A stretch of 64,000 bases of DNA from Watersipora subatra (GCF_963576615.1 NC_088711.1:61909248-61973247), one strand, 5' to 3'. Numbered from the stretch's first letter, positions 45,887 to 58,352 are shown. The notes: a model not told the origin generated them from the letters alone. Numbers and translations: made by a program.

Positions 45887-46767
45887 TAGAGAGATAAAGG
45901 GATAGCAAGAGAGAGATAGCAAGCGAGAGAGAGAGAGAGAAGGAGAAAGAAAGAGAGAAGGAGAGAGGGAGAGAAGGAGAAAGAAAGAGAGGGAGAGAGA
46001 GGGAAGAGAGGGCAAGAAGGAGAGAGAAGGAGAGAGAGGCAGAAAGAGGGAAAGAGAGGGAGAGAGAGAGAAGGAAAGAGAAATAGAGAAGAAGATAAGG
46101 AGAAAAGAAGAGAAGGAGAGAAAGAGAAAGAGATAGAGAGAGATAGAGAGAGGGAGAGAGAGATAGAGATAGAGATAAAGAGAGAGGGAGACAGAGGGAG
46201 AGAGAGGGAGAGAGAAAGGGAGAGAAAGAGGGAAAAAGGGAGAGGGAGAGAGAGAGAAGAGAAAAAAATGGAGAGAGAGAGAAACAGAGAGAGAGGGAGA
46301 AAGAAGGAGAAAGAAGGAGAAAGAAGGAGAAAGAGGGAGAAAGAGGAAGAAAGAGGGAAAAAGAGGGAGAAAGAGGGAGAAAGAGGGAGAAAAAGAGAAA
46401 GAGAGAAAGAGAGAGAGAGAGAGAGACAGAGAGAGAGACAGAGTGAGAGACAGTGAGAGAGGGAGAAAGAGAGGGAGAGAGAGAAGGAAAGAGAAGGAGA
46501 GAAGAAGAGAAGAAGAGGAGAGAAGAAGAGAAGGAGAGAAAGAGGGAGAGAGAGGGGAGAGAGAGAGAGATAGAGAGAGAGAGAAGGAGAGAGAGGGAGA
46601 GAGAGGGAGAGAGAAGGAGAGAGAGGGAGCGAGAGGGAGCGAGAGGGAGCGAGAGGGAGAGAGAGGGAAAGAGAGGGAAAAAGAGGGAGAGAGAGGGAGA
46701 GAGGGAGAGAGAGGGAGAGAGAGGGGGAGAGAAGGGGAGAGAGGGGGAGAGAGAGGGAGAGAAAGAA

Positions 46768-46805
<38 letters not shown>

Positions 46806-46866
46806 TAGAAGTAGAGAAGTAGAGAGATAGAGAGATAGAGAGATGAAAGTCAGAGATAAGAGCAAT
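45003..46866 (+). repeat. GA-rich polypurine tract, 1.85 kb
   Basis: The plus strand is almost purely A and G, dominated by GAGA, GAGAGGGA and GAAAGAGAGA units with gradual drift in unit type along the tract (simple GA near 45850 and 46790, GAAGGA near 46300, GGGAGC near 46630). Very long leucine/serine-rich and glutamate/arginine-rich open frames are consequences of the composition, not genes. Such tracts can form triplex DNA. Confidence 0.95.
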
Positions 46867-47259
46867 GGTATAAAATACTAGGGAATGTATCTTTATGGAA
46901 ATATGTTTATAGCAAATACCTGAAGGTAATGTCTCCAAGTACCAGATTCTTCAGCTCTCTTTTTGTACTCTCTAGCCAATGTGTCAAGTAGGTTTAATTT
47001 ATCATCTGCCATCATTTATTCCTCAGGTGTTTCTCCAATTTCAGAGCTGTACTGCAATCACATTGAATTTTGAGGGAACAAGAATGTTTACATTTTATGG
47101 TAATTAGTTATACAATTGTTTTTGCTCCTGTAAATTCAAACAAAGAGTTATAATTCATCAAAAATGGCTCTTTGTCTACTGATGATTAGTTGGTTAATTG
47201 GTTGTGGATGTACCACAACCAATTAACTTTGGTAGTTTCGAGTGCAGAAATTCTTTCAA
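46867..47259. other. Non-coding spacer
   Basis: No supported gene. Contains a short inverted repeat (TTGGTTGTGG near 47197 and CCACAACCAA near 47213). Confidence 0.4.
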
Positions 47260-47640
47260 GCTTGGCTTGCAACAAAATTTACATTAGAGTTATTTGGTAG
47301 CAAAAGATTCACCATGTCTTATCTGCTATGTTGTAAGTGCAAGATATATGGAAATGTGATTACAAGCTCTTAAAAGCTAAAAAATGAACAATTAATGGAA
47401 GCCATCACCAAAACGCCGTAGATTGTCATCCCTTTCTTAAACGGCTCAAATTGGAAGTAGTTAAACACAATGGCTTCTGTTTACACATTCATGCATTCTC
47501 ATTCATCAATATGAGGTTGCATGAAAGTGAATACTTTCACAAATATACTTCTCCCATTCAATAAAACCATGTCTATTGCCCTTACGGGTTAATTTCATCA
47601 TCGTTGTAGTGTTGTCACTCTGAACACTGATATCTCAAAA
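47260..47640 (-). mobile_element. Long-inverted-repeat MITE, copy 3 (partial)
   Basis: Starts GCTTGGCTTGCAAC and follows the family in the orientation of copy 1 for about 380 bases, to the ATATCTCAAAACC region, then stops. Only 210 bases separate it from the complete copy 4. Confidence 0.7.
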
Positions 47641-47849
47641 CCTTTGATAAACCTTTCAGAAAGATTTACTAGCTCAGGTAATACGGGTTTCAAGAGTTTC
47701 AAGTTTAACTTCAATTATTGTATGCAGAAGCGATTCTGCTTTCTTATTCTTGCCAATCTGTTTATGGTCATAACATTCTTGGTCCATGGAAGCATATGCT
47801 CTGAGGTTCTAGAGAAAATAACCTCTCTGGAATACTAGGAAAGGCTCTG
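47641..47849 (-). pseudogene. Possible integrase C-terminal remnant
   Basis: Lies on the far side of MITE copy 4 from the integrase fragment at 48736-49080 and is therefore the downstream continuation of the same minus-strand pol before the MITE inserted. Reading frames are broken; similarity to integrase tails is weak, so the call rests mainly on position. Confidence 0.3.
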
Positions 47850-48735
47850 TTAAAGGTTGACTTGCAACAAAATTCACATTACAGATATTTGGTATCAAAA
47901 CATTCACCATGTCTTATTCTGTTGTGTTGTAGGTGCCAAATATGTGGAAATGTGATTAAAAGCTCCTAAAAACACAAAAATTAAAAGCAGCTGTAGATTG
48001 GAATCTGTTTATTTCTTTGACGTAGTTATGACAGTTTGGGTATTGTCCTATCATGCGATGTTCTTACATGAATTGAAAGGCCAATAAAAACCTCAATATA
48101 AAACTTCTCGTAGCACTAGTTTATGACAAACACTTCGGGTTTTACCGAAGACTTCGTATCAAATATAGATGCCCGCTACTTTACAGTTTTGTTTCAGCTT
48201 GATCTAATCGGCAAGTGGTAATCTGATCATGTGACCCAATACTCCGCAAAGAAATTTTGCAGCATTTTTCGATTATCACAGGTGACCAACAGCGTCGTCT
48301 TGATTATCAGACAATGATATGTAATCCTTCGAGGTAAGGTTAAAAAATTAAATGAATTTTTACGGTAAGTTATAAGATATCACTGCTAACAGTGACAGCA
48401 TAGCAATGACGGTAAAATAGACGCGTAAGAACAATAGACATGGTTTTATTGAATGTGTGAAGTATATTTGTAAAAATATTTCGACGAACAAGGTTGCATG
48501 AAAGTGTAAACAGAAACCATTTCTCACAACTACGTCACATTAGAGCCATTTTGTAAAGAGAATATAAACTACGGCGGTCTCGTGTGGCTGCGATTAACTG
48601 TTTGTTTTTTAGCTTTTAAGAGCTTGTAATCACATTCCCACATATTTGGCACCTACAACACAACAGAGTAAGACATGGTGAATATTTTGATATCAAATAA
48701 CTGTAATGTGAATTTTATTGCAAGTCAACCTTTAA
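47850..48735 (+). mobile_element. Long-inverted-repeat MITE, copy 4 (complete)
   Basis: Seen: 878-bp body with inverted repeats of about 150 bp (left AGGTTGACTTGCAACAAAAT; right, reversed, differs by few bases). TTAA lies on both sides (47850-47853 and 48732-48735); a TA duplication is equally compatible. No coding sequence. It interrupts a Gypsy integrase remnant. Known: TTAA targets are typical of piggyBac and Kolobok, TA targets of Tc1/mariner. The superfamily is unresolved. Confidence 0.85.
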
Positions 48736-49085
48736 GCTTTTCATTCCATCAAGACCATTCAAAGGTCACTCACAGTCCTGAATAGGCATTTAATTATTTT
48801 AACAGCAGACTTCTCCTTTGCTTTGTGAGTGCCTTGGAGCTGAAGTGGTGTGCTTAAACTGACCCTGTTCTGTGCGCTGTCTAAACTCAAAGTTAGGTTA
48901 GTAGAGAGGATTATCACTATGCAACCACAAAAGATCTCCGTGTCTGGCAAACATTTCTTTGCATTCTTTGACTACTGCAGTAGCTTGTTCATCTACCAGG
49001 TGCAGTGCACTTGTGTTGTCAGACATGCAATCTACTACGAATCTTTCTCTGTTTCTTGAATTTCGTCTTCTGACAAGCTCTGCAA
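48736..49085 (-). pseudogene. Gypsy integrase core fragment
   Basis: Seen: on the minus strand a decayed frame holds H-S-D-N, then Q-F-K-H-T-T-S-A-P-R-H-S-Q-S-K-G-E. Known: S-D-N-G-P-Q-F ... H-x-T-S-S-P-x-x-P-Q-S-N-G-x-x-E is the integrase catalytic core of K02A2.6-type elements, ending with the third catalytic residue. Stops and frame changes make it inactive. Belongs with the RT remnant at 49785-51500. Confidence 0.6.
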
Positions 49086-49784
49086 GTTCCTGCTTTTAGT
49101 TAGAGGTCCTCAGAGAATGATGCAAAAAGCCAGAGATATATTATACTGATTAAACATGTCATAGCTGATTGAAGGAGTGAAGCAAACTTTAAGGAGTGGG
49201 ATGGAGACAACTCCTACTTCTAACGTATCTATGCTGAACCGTAAGCTGCCTACGATACAGTGGAGAAAACTTTTAGGAGTGAGGTGGGGACGACTCTTAC
49301 TTCTAACGTATCTGCGCTGAACTGAAAGCCGCCGATAATACAGCCTGCTGAACTCAACAGGAAGAAGCTGAAACCAAATCACTTGTTATTTAATTATTTG
49401 TTGCAATCTTTTCTGAGATTGCTGATCATCTTTTAATAACGATAAAATGTTGATATTAAAAAAGTAAAAAAGAGAAAAAGTAACAATGGAACAATATTAC
49501 TTAAATGACTTTAACAGCTAGTGCTTGATTGGAACAGATAGATTATTCTGATAAACAATTATATGAACATAAATATATCATTTGAACATGTGAACAGTAA
49601 AAATTAAATTTGGTATTAAAATTCATTGCGTACAAATTTTCTACAAATCCCGTTAATGACGTCTATCGTCTTTTCTTCAGTCTATTTCAAATAAAGGCTT
49701 ATGGAGTTGCTCTCTAATGCTTTTTGTAAGATTATGACTCATTTTATAATTTGCTCGCTATAATAGTTAGCGATTCTTTAAGGT
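49086..49784. other. Degraded element interior with a short tandem duplication
   Basis: Two diverged copies of a roughly 90-bp unit lie at about 49186-49255 and 49265-49335, each running AAACTTTAAGGAGTG-like to GATACAG-like sequence. The rest is AT-rich. It is probably filler between the integrase and RNase H remnants. Confidence 0.4.
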
Positions 49785-51500
49785 TTAACACACCATCCTC
49801 CCCTGAAACTTGATTATGTCCCAGAATGGTATTACTTCTCTAACAGACATCCAAGTGGTAATCCTGCAGATGCTGAGGTAATTTGATAGTTCGAGAGTGA
49901 GCTGATGTAACAATGAGAAGTCCTTCTTCTGTTGTTTCCCTGTTTTTCTGAAATGGAGAGATGCGCTGTTCCTTCTCTGAGTTGGGTGAGTGATCAGCTG
50001 ACTGAAGTAGGCTTTCTCGGCAGTGCTCTGTAGTATGCAATCTAATATGACCTTCATGTTGAATGGAGGTTTTTTTCATTTCATTCCACCTCCTAAGTCT
50101 GATATCGTAAACACTTAGTATGGATTGCATATGGATTGCCTCGTATGTCTGTCACCGTGTGCAAGGGTAGAACTAAGTAGGTGTCCTTACAGCCAGTTCT
50201 TTCTGAAAAGTTCAGTAGTTGCTCACAAATGCTTCACAACTAGCCGTTCACCCTGACTACCCTTGTGTGACCATCTTTATCAGCTGTTGATATGTCGGGT
50301 CACCATCACCCTGCTGCCACATTCTCTGCAGTCTCGTGCCAGTCATATATGTACACTCAGTTGGGTTAGTATCTGCCAAACCTGTCAGAAACACCTTGTA
50401 TCTTGTCAATGTGTCTTCTTCCTGAGCCACAGAGCTAACAGGGGATCATGACAGCATACCTGCTACTACCTGATGTGATTCTTAAATATACTGTAGGTTC
50501 ATTCCATACCTCTGCAGGTATAGCAATATCTTTTGTAATCGAACAGGAAATTTTTTGTGAGTTTATTCTCCATAGGAGGCTGATAAAAAAAAACTGTCAA
50601 ATATTTTTTCATAGATATACTTCCATAGATATACTGATCAAACTTGGTACAGCCAGGTATAACCATCAGATATTGGAGCTCTAGTGGATGATATTTTATT
50701 TCTGTATTGTTCAAACTCCTAGATGTATAACATACTGGTTTTTCATTGCATAGGGCACTTTTGTAGGCCCAGAACTTTGGCCCAATCAAGGGTAATTTCT
50801 TCAGCTGTCAAAATATGCCACATGTACTTAATTTTGGTAGATTCTGCCTCATCTTGTCCCTGTTTATTTTAATTCCATTCTAACGAAGTCTGTCCCTAAG
50901 TACTATAAACTTCTTATCATGATTCCAGCATGCTTCATCAGTGATCTCCCGAACATCATATATTAGTATATCATCAGCTATCAGCTCGGTATCGTTCAAT
51001 CAGTCCAATATCTTGTGCAATCATCTCTGATCCTTTTCCGGAGCGGAGCTTAGTCTAAAAGGCAGTCGGTTTCAACAGTATCGACGTAATTGGGGTCATT
51101 TTGCAGGATCTCTAAGCTAACTTCACTTGTAGGAACCGATCCTTATCACATAGAAATAAAAAAAACATGTGGTTTTTGTGAGTTTGGGTAGAACCTTCTC
51201 CAGCATTGGAAATGGGTAATGATTTTTTTATAATTGCTCTTTTGAGATCTTTGGAGTCAAGACATGGTCTTACTTTTTATGCTCGCTTTCCGAAATGCCT
51301 TCGATGAGGGAATCCAGTCTGTAGGTTCATCAACTCTGCTTGTCATCCCAGCATTTTCAAGCTCTATTGTCTTAGCTATGACATTAACATTTGTGCTAAA
51401 TTTAGCTCTGCTAAAAATTGTTTCGAATCTAGCATCGATCTGTTCTGCAGTACAGAAAAGTGTTGAGATCAGAAGACATTGGTAGAACTTTTGAACCAAC
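49785..51500 (-). pseudogene. Gypsy pol remnant: RT and RNase H
   Basis: Seen: on the minus strand, in order, an RT entry motif (V-D-E-P-T-D-W-I near 51340), an A-D-D-I-L-I-Y palm motif near 50970, and an RNase H segment (P-V-C-Y-T-S-R-S-L-N-N-T-E, then K-F-D-Q-Y-I-Y-G at 50789-50600). Known: these are K02A2.6-like Gypsy signatures. The catalytic YxDD is reduced to an A-D-D form and frames are interrupted. It forms a single decayed element with the integrase pieces to the left and the gag fragment at 52130-52260. Confidence 0.65.
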
Positions 51501-51689
51501 AGAATATATTCATTCCATTGAAAGCAGCAATCAGAACGCAGCTATCCCGGCAAATGATGTATATATTTTTGGTTTGAAAACGTTAACTTTTGTTTCTGCG
51601 TATGTTATAAGTCTGGTTTGCTTATTTCATTATTTTATAAATATATATATTTGTAGCATTTGGTAGATTGTCATCATACAATTAGCAAA

Positions 51690-52060
51690 TTTGAAGATTT
51701 GTAGCATCTTGATTATTTGATTGCTTTTGTGCAGTAATCTGAACTTACAATGGATCGACGCTCGCAACTCTTCTTCTATTGTACATAAAAAAATTAGTTT
51801 TAACTGCAAACTGTAGCAAACGTATCAATGAGTGCAATGAGCTTTTACGCACCATTGTTAAATATAGATATAAAATAATAATATGTCTTTAAATTTCGAT
51901 TGAAAGGAAAATTGAAAGTTTTAATAAGTTGCAGTACACAGGCTATAATACCATTGCAAGTTAATTGCAAGCAATAGATATCAAACTGGTAGAAATATAT
52001 CTCGGATACTGAATGCATATTCATTTAGAGATCTTTGACATTTGGAGGTAAGATAGAAGA
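51690..52060 (+). repeat. Dispersed repeat, copy 1
   Basis: Similar to 54940-55230 in the same orientation: ACAATGGATCGACGCTCGC, TCTTCTATTGTACA, ATCAATGAGTGCAA and TGCAAGTTAATTGCAAGCAA recur in order. The right end (AGATCTTTGACATTTGGAGG) matches the reverse complement of 59900-59940. Confidence 0.55.
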
Positions 52061-52129
52061 TGTATTGCAAACAAAAGGGTTAATATCGCTTTACCGGAAA
52101 TAATTTATTAAATATAATAATTGCTGTCA

Positions 52130-52270
52130 GCATCTGATTTTTTAGTTGCTTCTAAAAACTGTGTGACTATTCTCCTAAATTTCTTCCAACGTTTGCCCAA
52201 ATTGACATCTTTCAGTGCATCAGGCACTATTAGTCTCTCCATGTTGGGAAGTCCTTTCTCCTGACATCAT
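52130..52270 (-). pseudogene. gag N-terminal fragment
   Basis: A short minus-strand frame reads N-L-G-K-R-W-K-K-F-R-R and then F-L-E-A-T-K-K-S. Known: N-L-x-x-x-W-x-x-F/W-x-x-x-F-x-x-x-x-x-A is the start of Gypsy gag. A sister fragment lies at 55640-55760. It is placed upstream, in the minus-strand sense, of the pol remnant. Confidence 0.45.
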
Positions 52271-54939
52271 ATAAGCTGTATGGTCAACTTACCGGTGTAG
52301 GTTTAGCTGTGAATATAGATAAATAGTCTCAGCCTAGTCGTTATGCATGGCCATGTTGTTACATGTATATTGTATACGTGATGCCTGCACTGTCCATTGC
52401 CTCATTTAATGTAATCTCTATTTGTAGCCTCAAACAACGACTTCTGCCAACACTGCCTATGCTGTACCAGTCTACTACTGGTTGCTAATCAATGTTATCA
52501 ACTGGTCACCATGGTGAAATTTTAACACAGATTACTCAGAATATTTTCATTGGACCTGTTTGACCAATCAGAGGTCTGCAAGGGGTGCCTGACCTTCATG
52601 CTTAGCCTTGTAGATTGAGGGCAACTGTAAGCAATCTCTAAATATAGACTAATAACTAACACTACACTGTGCCGAGGTACCAACTGATAAACTTCAATAC
52701 AATGCATAGGTAAGCGAATCCTACACCGCATGCACTCGAGGTGGTTAAGTCATCTACTTACTATAATAAGAGCCGTCAGAAGCAGGAGTTGCTCATACAT
52801 GTAATCCTTAATTACTTATGTCATACCTCACAGTAAGCGTCAAGCGTAACATCAGGCGTGCTTAGCATCTTGGAAGTTTTAGAAGTTTTATACCCATTAC
52901 CTCATTATTATAATATGTCACTTTCAAATGTGCTGTTTTAATTGCTTGTTCTTCACAAGATCGATCGCTAAAAACGTTAAAACTAAAAACCTTTCATATG
53001 GACAGATGTATTTTGTGTGATGTAAGAATTTCCTCTACATTCTCTCTCTGTTTGATCAGACAAAGTACTTTCATGAACTTAAATGTTTAAGTGATGCATT
53101 TAATTCCAATATCTCATTCATATGTTTGTGCCAGTATTAAAATGTATTGTTGTATTCGAAAATTTGATGGGTAGTTTCTGTTACAACAGTAACCTTTTTA
53201 TACACACACTTCTATGTACTCATTAATATTATTAATTCAACATATTTATGGTTTTTATTTTGTTCTATCAGTTCACATAAAAAGTATCAGTAACAAATAA
53301 TTTTTCATTGTAATTATTATAACAGAACAGATTTTACCAAACCATTACTTGCAAGGTATTTTACAATTAAAATTTCTAGTTGTTTTGGTTTTTCTCTAAA
53401 ATTAATTGCACAAAACACTTTTCTTGTGATATGAAGTTTAAGAATTAGTGTGGTAGACGTTGTATATGTTAAGTAAAATATACTATTAAAAGTGAAAAGT
53501 ATATTTATATATACTAGTGAATGCCCAGAGTTGTCCAGGTAATAAAAAAGTCTTTCTACAGAATATTTATTTTTATTTAACATATAATTAAATTTACCGT
53601 TTCAACTTTCATTTTCATTCCATTAAAAAAGTGTTTTGTGCACTTGAAATAAATTAAGAGAAAAAAGAAAACAACTGTAAAAGTGTATAAATGTAAATGT
53701 GAAATAACTAGCAAGTAATGGCTATATAAAGTCTTTTTTGCTAGGATTACAATGAAAGTTATTTGGTATACAATTTTATGATTTTATTTCAATTTGGTTT
53801 TGTAGCAAAAATATAGAGTGTTATAGAAACCCGTAGTAATTAATCTAATGCAAACACCCCATGGTAAAAATCATTCAAATTTTATATACATTCTGTACAT
53901 ATTAAAAATTAGTAAAGACAACAATATGTCAACCTTATTAACTATAGTTATTTACAGTAACTTTAGTGTATTCGGTGGTTTTGATCTGCAAGAAATTGTA
54001 ACATTACATGTACTACACACAGTATGTACCATGGGGAGTACTTACCATCGAGATAAACGTATAACATAAACGTTGAAATTAACTTAAATAAATTTAGCTA
54101 ACTAAACACACACTGAAAGCTAAGTTTTAGTATGTATTTTATTGAACTGAACTTCAACTTTTTTACAGGCTAAGATTTTATCTCTTACCTGTTTTTGAAT
54201 TCATTTTCACTATAACTTATAACGGATATTACTGAACTAAGATAGCAAGCAGCGTATATCTCTTTCAGACATTGTGGGAGCAATTTCGGCAAATAGCATA
54301 TCAACACTTTTTGTTATTTTCTCGTAATCAGTACATCAACTGCCAAATTTTACCTTCTTGGGAGCTTTTTGTTGATATAGAATGGCAAAAAAAGTTTGAA
54401 AAAACGCCACGTATTGGGAAGATGGAAAACACATTCTGTTTCATATAGTAAGGCAAAAGAAAATCTTATAAAAAGGCATCATGACCCAAAGGTGCAATGT
54501 ATTAATTAATAATCGAGCATATGGAATCAAGAAAATGTTATACAGTATATAGTAAGAGCGATTGAAATGGCAAGGACAGCTTAGCTTTGTAGTCAAGTGT
54601 GCGTGGTTACAGACTTGCATTTACAACCTTTGGGAGTTCAAATCCATTATGAAGCATATTGTTTGTTCTTAGAATTTAATAACTATAGCTGGACAGATGA
54701 ATGACAAATAACAACTTTTAGATTTATATACATATAGATACATGAACATAGATATTATATAAGAAAGAGTTCAGGATCACAAAATAAAATTACTTAAAAT
54801 ACATTTTGGCATAATTATATTATTTTATTAATTATAATTATATTAAAAGCGGTTTGTTTCATTTCTCTAGCACCATACATTAGGCGGGGGATTTATGGTG
54901 GGGTTTATTTAGGTGGGGTGCAGATTTATAGCATATTAT
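52271..54939. other. AT-rich non-coding stretch, possible SINE relic
   Basis: No supported gene. About 54570-54655 contains TAGCTTTGTAGTCAAG and, 45 bases on, GAGTTCAAATCC, resembling the A and B boxes of a tRNA-derived SINE; it is a single, weak instance. An open frame at 53848-54069 has no motif. Confidence 0.3.
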
Positions 54940-55440
54940 TTGATAGCATCATTGTGGTAATCTGATCATACAATGGGTCGACGCTCATAACTTGTCTTCT
55001 ATTGTACAGAAAAACTACATTTGACTGCGAACTGCAGCAAACATATCAATGAGTGCAACGAGTTTTTATGCACTAATGATAAATATAGATATAAATTAAA
55101 ACATGTATTCAAATTTAGAATGATATAAAAATTGAAAGTTCCAATAAAATGCAAAGCAGGTAAAGGCTAGAATATCATTGCAAGTTAATTGCAAGCAACA
55201 TATATTAATGGGTAGAAATGTTTTTCAATTGAAGATTTTAGTTCAATTAGAGGTTTTACACTAGTTTGTTCTATTGCTAGATTTATCTTTCCAAAGTTCT
55301 GATGAGTCATTTGGTGAATAAAATAATAGCTTTTATATGAACGCCATCTCTATTTGACAGCCATTAAAGGGTTGAAATTAGAGCGCCATGGCTTTCAATC
55401 ATAGGTTTTACAGTAGTTTGTTAACTGTCTCAGTGCCACT
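54940..55440 (+). repeat. Dispersed repeat, copy 2
   Basis: The longest copy of the repeat also seen at 51690-52060 and, in reverse, at 59685-60045 and weakly 17239-17590. It contains TTCAATTAGAGGTTTTACA and GAACGCCATCTCTATTTGAC, the motifs that mark the end of the family. Confidence 0.5.
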
Positions 55441-55499
55441 GCTGCTTACTTCATTTATATGCTCTTGAGCTGCCAGAACTGAGTCTAAGATTTATTAAG

Positions 55500-55800
55500 G
55501 TAGGAAGTGTCAAGTCACAAAACTTATCATATTCAGGGATCTTTTTAGCAGAGTCAAGCTTATCATTTCCTTGTAACTTAAAATTTTCCTAAATATAATT
55601 TTTTCTCTCCTATAATTCTCCGCAGTATGGCCACTTTAACCTTGCTGTAAGCTTCTGACTTTTTAGTCGCTTCTGTAAATTGTGTAAATACTCTCTTAAA
55701 CCTTTTCTAATCTTTGGCCAAGCTGCCATCTTTCCATTTTTGTGTGAGCACCCAGTCACTCATAAATGTGCCATGCAGTGTGCATCCTTTACAGAGATAC
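55500..55800 (-). pseudogene. Second gag N-terminal fragment
   Basis: On the minus strand D-G-S-L-A-K-D, a stop, then K-R-F-K-R-V-F-T-Q-F-T-E-A-T-K-K-S and K-V-A-I-L-R-R-I-I-G-E. It is homologous to 52130-52270. The I-G-E block is the next conserved gag segment. No pol of the same element is attached. Confidence 0.45.
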
Positions 55801-56065
55801 ACAATGAATCTCTTAACCTAATAATGTGCTTTTCTTTTGTCTGGTGAAAGTATAATAAGCAATAAGCATTCCATTCCAATAGCAAAGTCAAGTACATGTT
55901 TGCTAATATAGGCAAATTAAGCTCTAACGGTTTCAAGCTGCCATGCATAGTCATCTCAAGCTCAAACTGTTTAAATTCAGAACACGCATCGCATCGGCAG
56001 TCTCAGACAGTGTCTGATTTACCTAGAAAATACGATAAAAGTTGTTCGTGTCAGTTATGGTTTAA

Positions 56066-58352
56066 ACTAAGCCCCTGGTTTGTGTGGATCTGCTCAGGCA
56101 ATCCCAGGTAGCAGAAGACCCGCTCATCTAGTGGGCTGGCGACCACCGGGACCGTAGGGTCAGGTAGTGCCAAGGCGTCCTCCTACCGGATGAAATGGTC
56201 GGCGAGAACCAGCACCCACCTGTTCCTCCTTGTCGTGACAAGAAATGACCCCACCAGATCCACAGCCACCTTCTGCCAAGGTCGTCCTGCATAAAGCCTC
56301 CTTTTTTCTTCGGCCGTCTTTGTCCCTCCATGCTTTGCAGCCTGGCACACCTCACAACTCTTGATAAGCCCCACGCGGCTAACGGCCCTTGTTTCCTTGC
56401 CAGCTCCTTTCGTGAGGGGCCCCGTCCTTCTGTTCAATGCTTGTGCATTGACGACAGTTCTTGCAGGTTTGCCTTCTCAATCCATCCGCATTCCCGTGGT
56501 AAGTCTTTGACCGGTGCTCCAGGATGATACGGAACTCCGCCAAAAGCTCAAGCCACCGGGCTACTTGGTTTGAGGGTTCCCTACTCATGCATAGCCACCG
56601 AGGTGATGTCTGGTCCTTCCGTAGGAGGAACTCCTACGGACAGACCACCTAGTGTTTGACTGCCTTCACTACCGCAAGTAGCTCTCATTGAGTGGCGCAG
56701 TAATTGCGTTCCAAGGGGATGAGGGTCTTGCTGTAGTAGGCAATGACTATCTCGCAGCCTTCCTGTACTTGGGACCACACGGCTCCCACTCTACATCCGC
56801 TGGCATCCGTGTCCAAAATGTACTGCCTCCAAGGATCCGGATAGCCCAAGATTGGAGCGGTGCTGATGCTTGCCTTCAGCGTATTGAAAGCTGTCCTTCG
56901 AAGTCAGTCGGTGCAAGGCGTGTGCTATAGTGGCGAACTTTGGGATATATCGTCGTTAGTAGCCAGCCATCTTGAGGAATCCTTGGAGTTCCCTCACTCC
57001 GCGCGGACTCGACCACTTTGCTACTGCCTCAACCTTATCAGGGTCTGTAGAGACTCCGTCCTGGCACACTATGTGGCCCAGATAGCAAACTTGGGGTTGC
57101 AATAGCTCACACTTGGAGGGCTTCAGTTTTAGTCCGGCCATGTGGAGTCTCTGGAAGACCTCCTCCAGCCGATGTAGATGCATATCAAAATCTGGGGCGA
57201 TGACGATAATATCATCCAGATATAGCAGCGGCGTTCTTCAGTGAAGGCCAGGTAGAACGCGTTCCATGAGTCTTTGTTAGGTGGCGGGAGGCGGAAGTCA
57301 GTCCAAAAGGCAACATCTTTCACAGCTCGGATCGTATTGAGAAAGCCGATTTACTGCGCTTCTGCATCCAGGAGTACCTGTCAATACCCGCTTACCAGGT
57401 TGAACGTGCTGAAATAGCGACTGCTAGACAGGGTGTCCAGGCTGTCGTCGATCCTGGGTAACGGGTAAGCATCCTGCTTCGTGATGGCGTTGAGACGCCG
57501 GCAGTCAATGCAGAAGCGCCACTTCCCGTCCTTCTTCCGGACTAAGACCACGGGGGAGCTCCAAGCTCCTCCAACTGGCTCGATGAGTCCTCGTTTGAGC
57601 AGATCCTAGACCTGCCTCTTGGCCTCTGCCTCCTTCTCCAGTCCGAGTCTATAAGGGGGTTGTCGGATTGGCCAAGTTCCCTCCTTAAGTGGAAAAGAAT
57701 GTTCTACCTCCAAGGTCTTTCCCACGTCGTCATCACCCGAACTAAACACGGTGGCATACCAACGCAGCAAGGTTGCCAACCTTGACGTTTGTCACATGTC
57801 CTCACAGTTTGACCGGGCCGCTTGGAACAATTTCCCAAGGTAAGCCGGCACTCCATTGATTGAAGTCGGACCGGCGTCACACAGTAAGGGATCATCTTCT
57901 TTGACCTGTGGGGTCTCCACTCCCGTGTACGTGCTAATAGTGGCTCCGGACTGAAAAATCAACGACCGCTCCTCAGTGTTCATGCAGCGGGTGATGACTT
58001 GTCCTTTGGGTCCCAGCTGGTTCAGGGTACTGGCTACGAGAGGTCTGTTAGAAAATCCTAAGATTAGTCCCATGGGGCAATAGTTCCGTGTGGTGATGCG
58101 ACAGTGTATTGCCATCTCCGTCTGGGCAGGAACCATTACACCCTTTATCACCTGTACTTTGCTTTGTAGCAGCCGTTCATGCTGGTCCATGCAGACTAGC
58201 TGTTTGCCATCTACTCGAACCACCGGTTGCTCAAACTCGAAAGCGCGTTGATGGGCCACCAAGAATGGCATTCCGAGGATGGCATCCTCGCTCGCTCGGC
58301 TCACTACAAAAACTTCCTCCGTTTTCACATTTCTCAAGCGAATAGTCAGGCG
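56066..58352 (-). pseudogene. Family B pol: protease, RT, RNase H, integrase fragment
   Basis: Seen: the longest open part (58337-57792) begins within the aspartic protease, with I-L-G-M-P-F-L. The RT palm has an intact Y-L-D-D at 57222-57211 followed by K-L-K-P-S-K-C and Y-L-G-H-I-V, but a frameshift separates it from upstream RT. RNase H follows with broken frames. Integrase starts with C-x-V-C-Q and T-K and proceeds to W-Q-K-V-A-V-D and I-H-T-N-Q-G, stopping near 56066 before the catalytic glutamate. Less decayed than the other Gypsy relics, but not functional. Confidence 0.8.

Noticed and set aside
44898..46938. Very long open frames (up to 655 codons) rich in leucine, serine and phenylalanine, and shorter glutamate/arginine-rich frames on the other strand
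   Set aside because: They are translations of a nearly pure purine/pyrimidine tract. There is no codon diversity, domain or splice signal.
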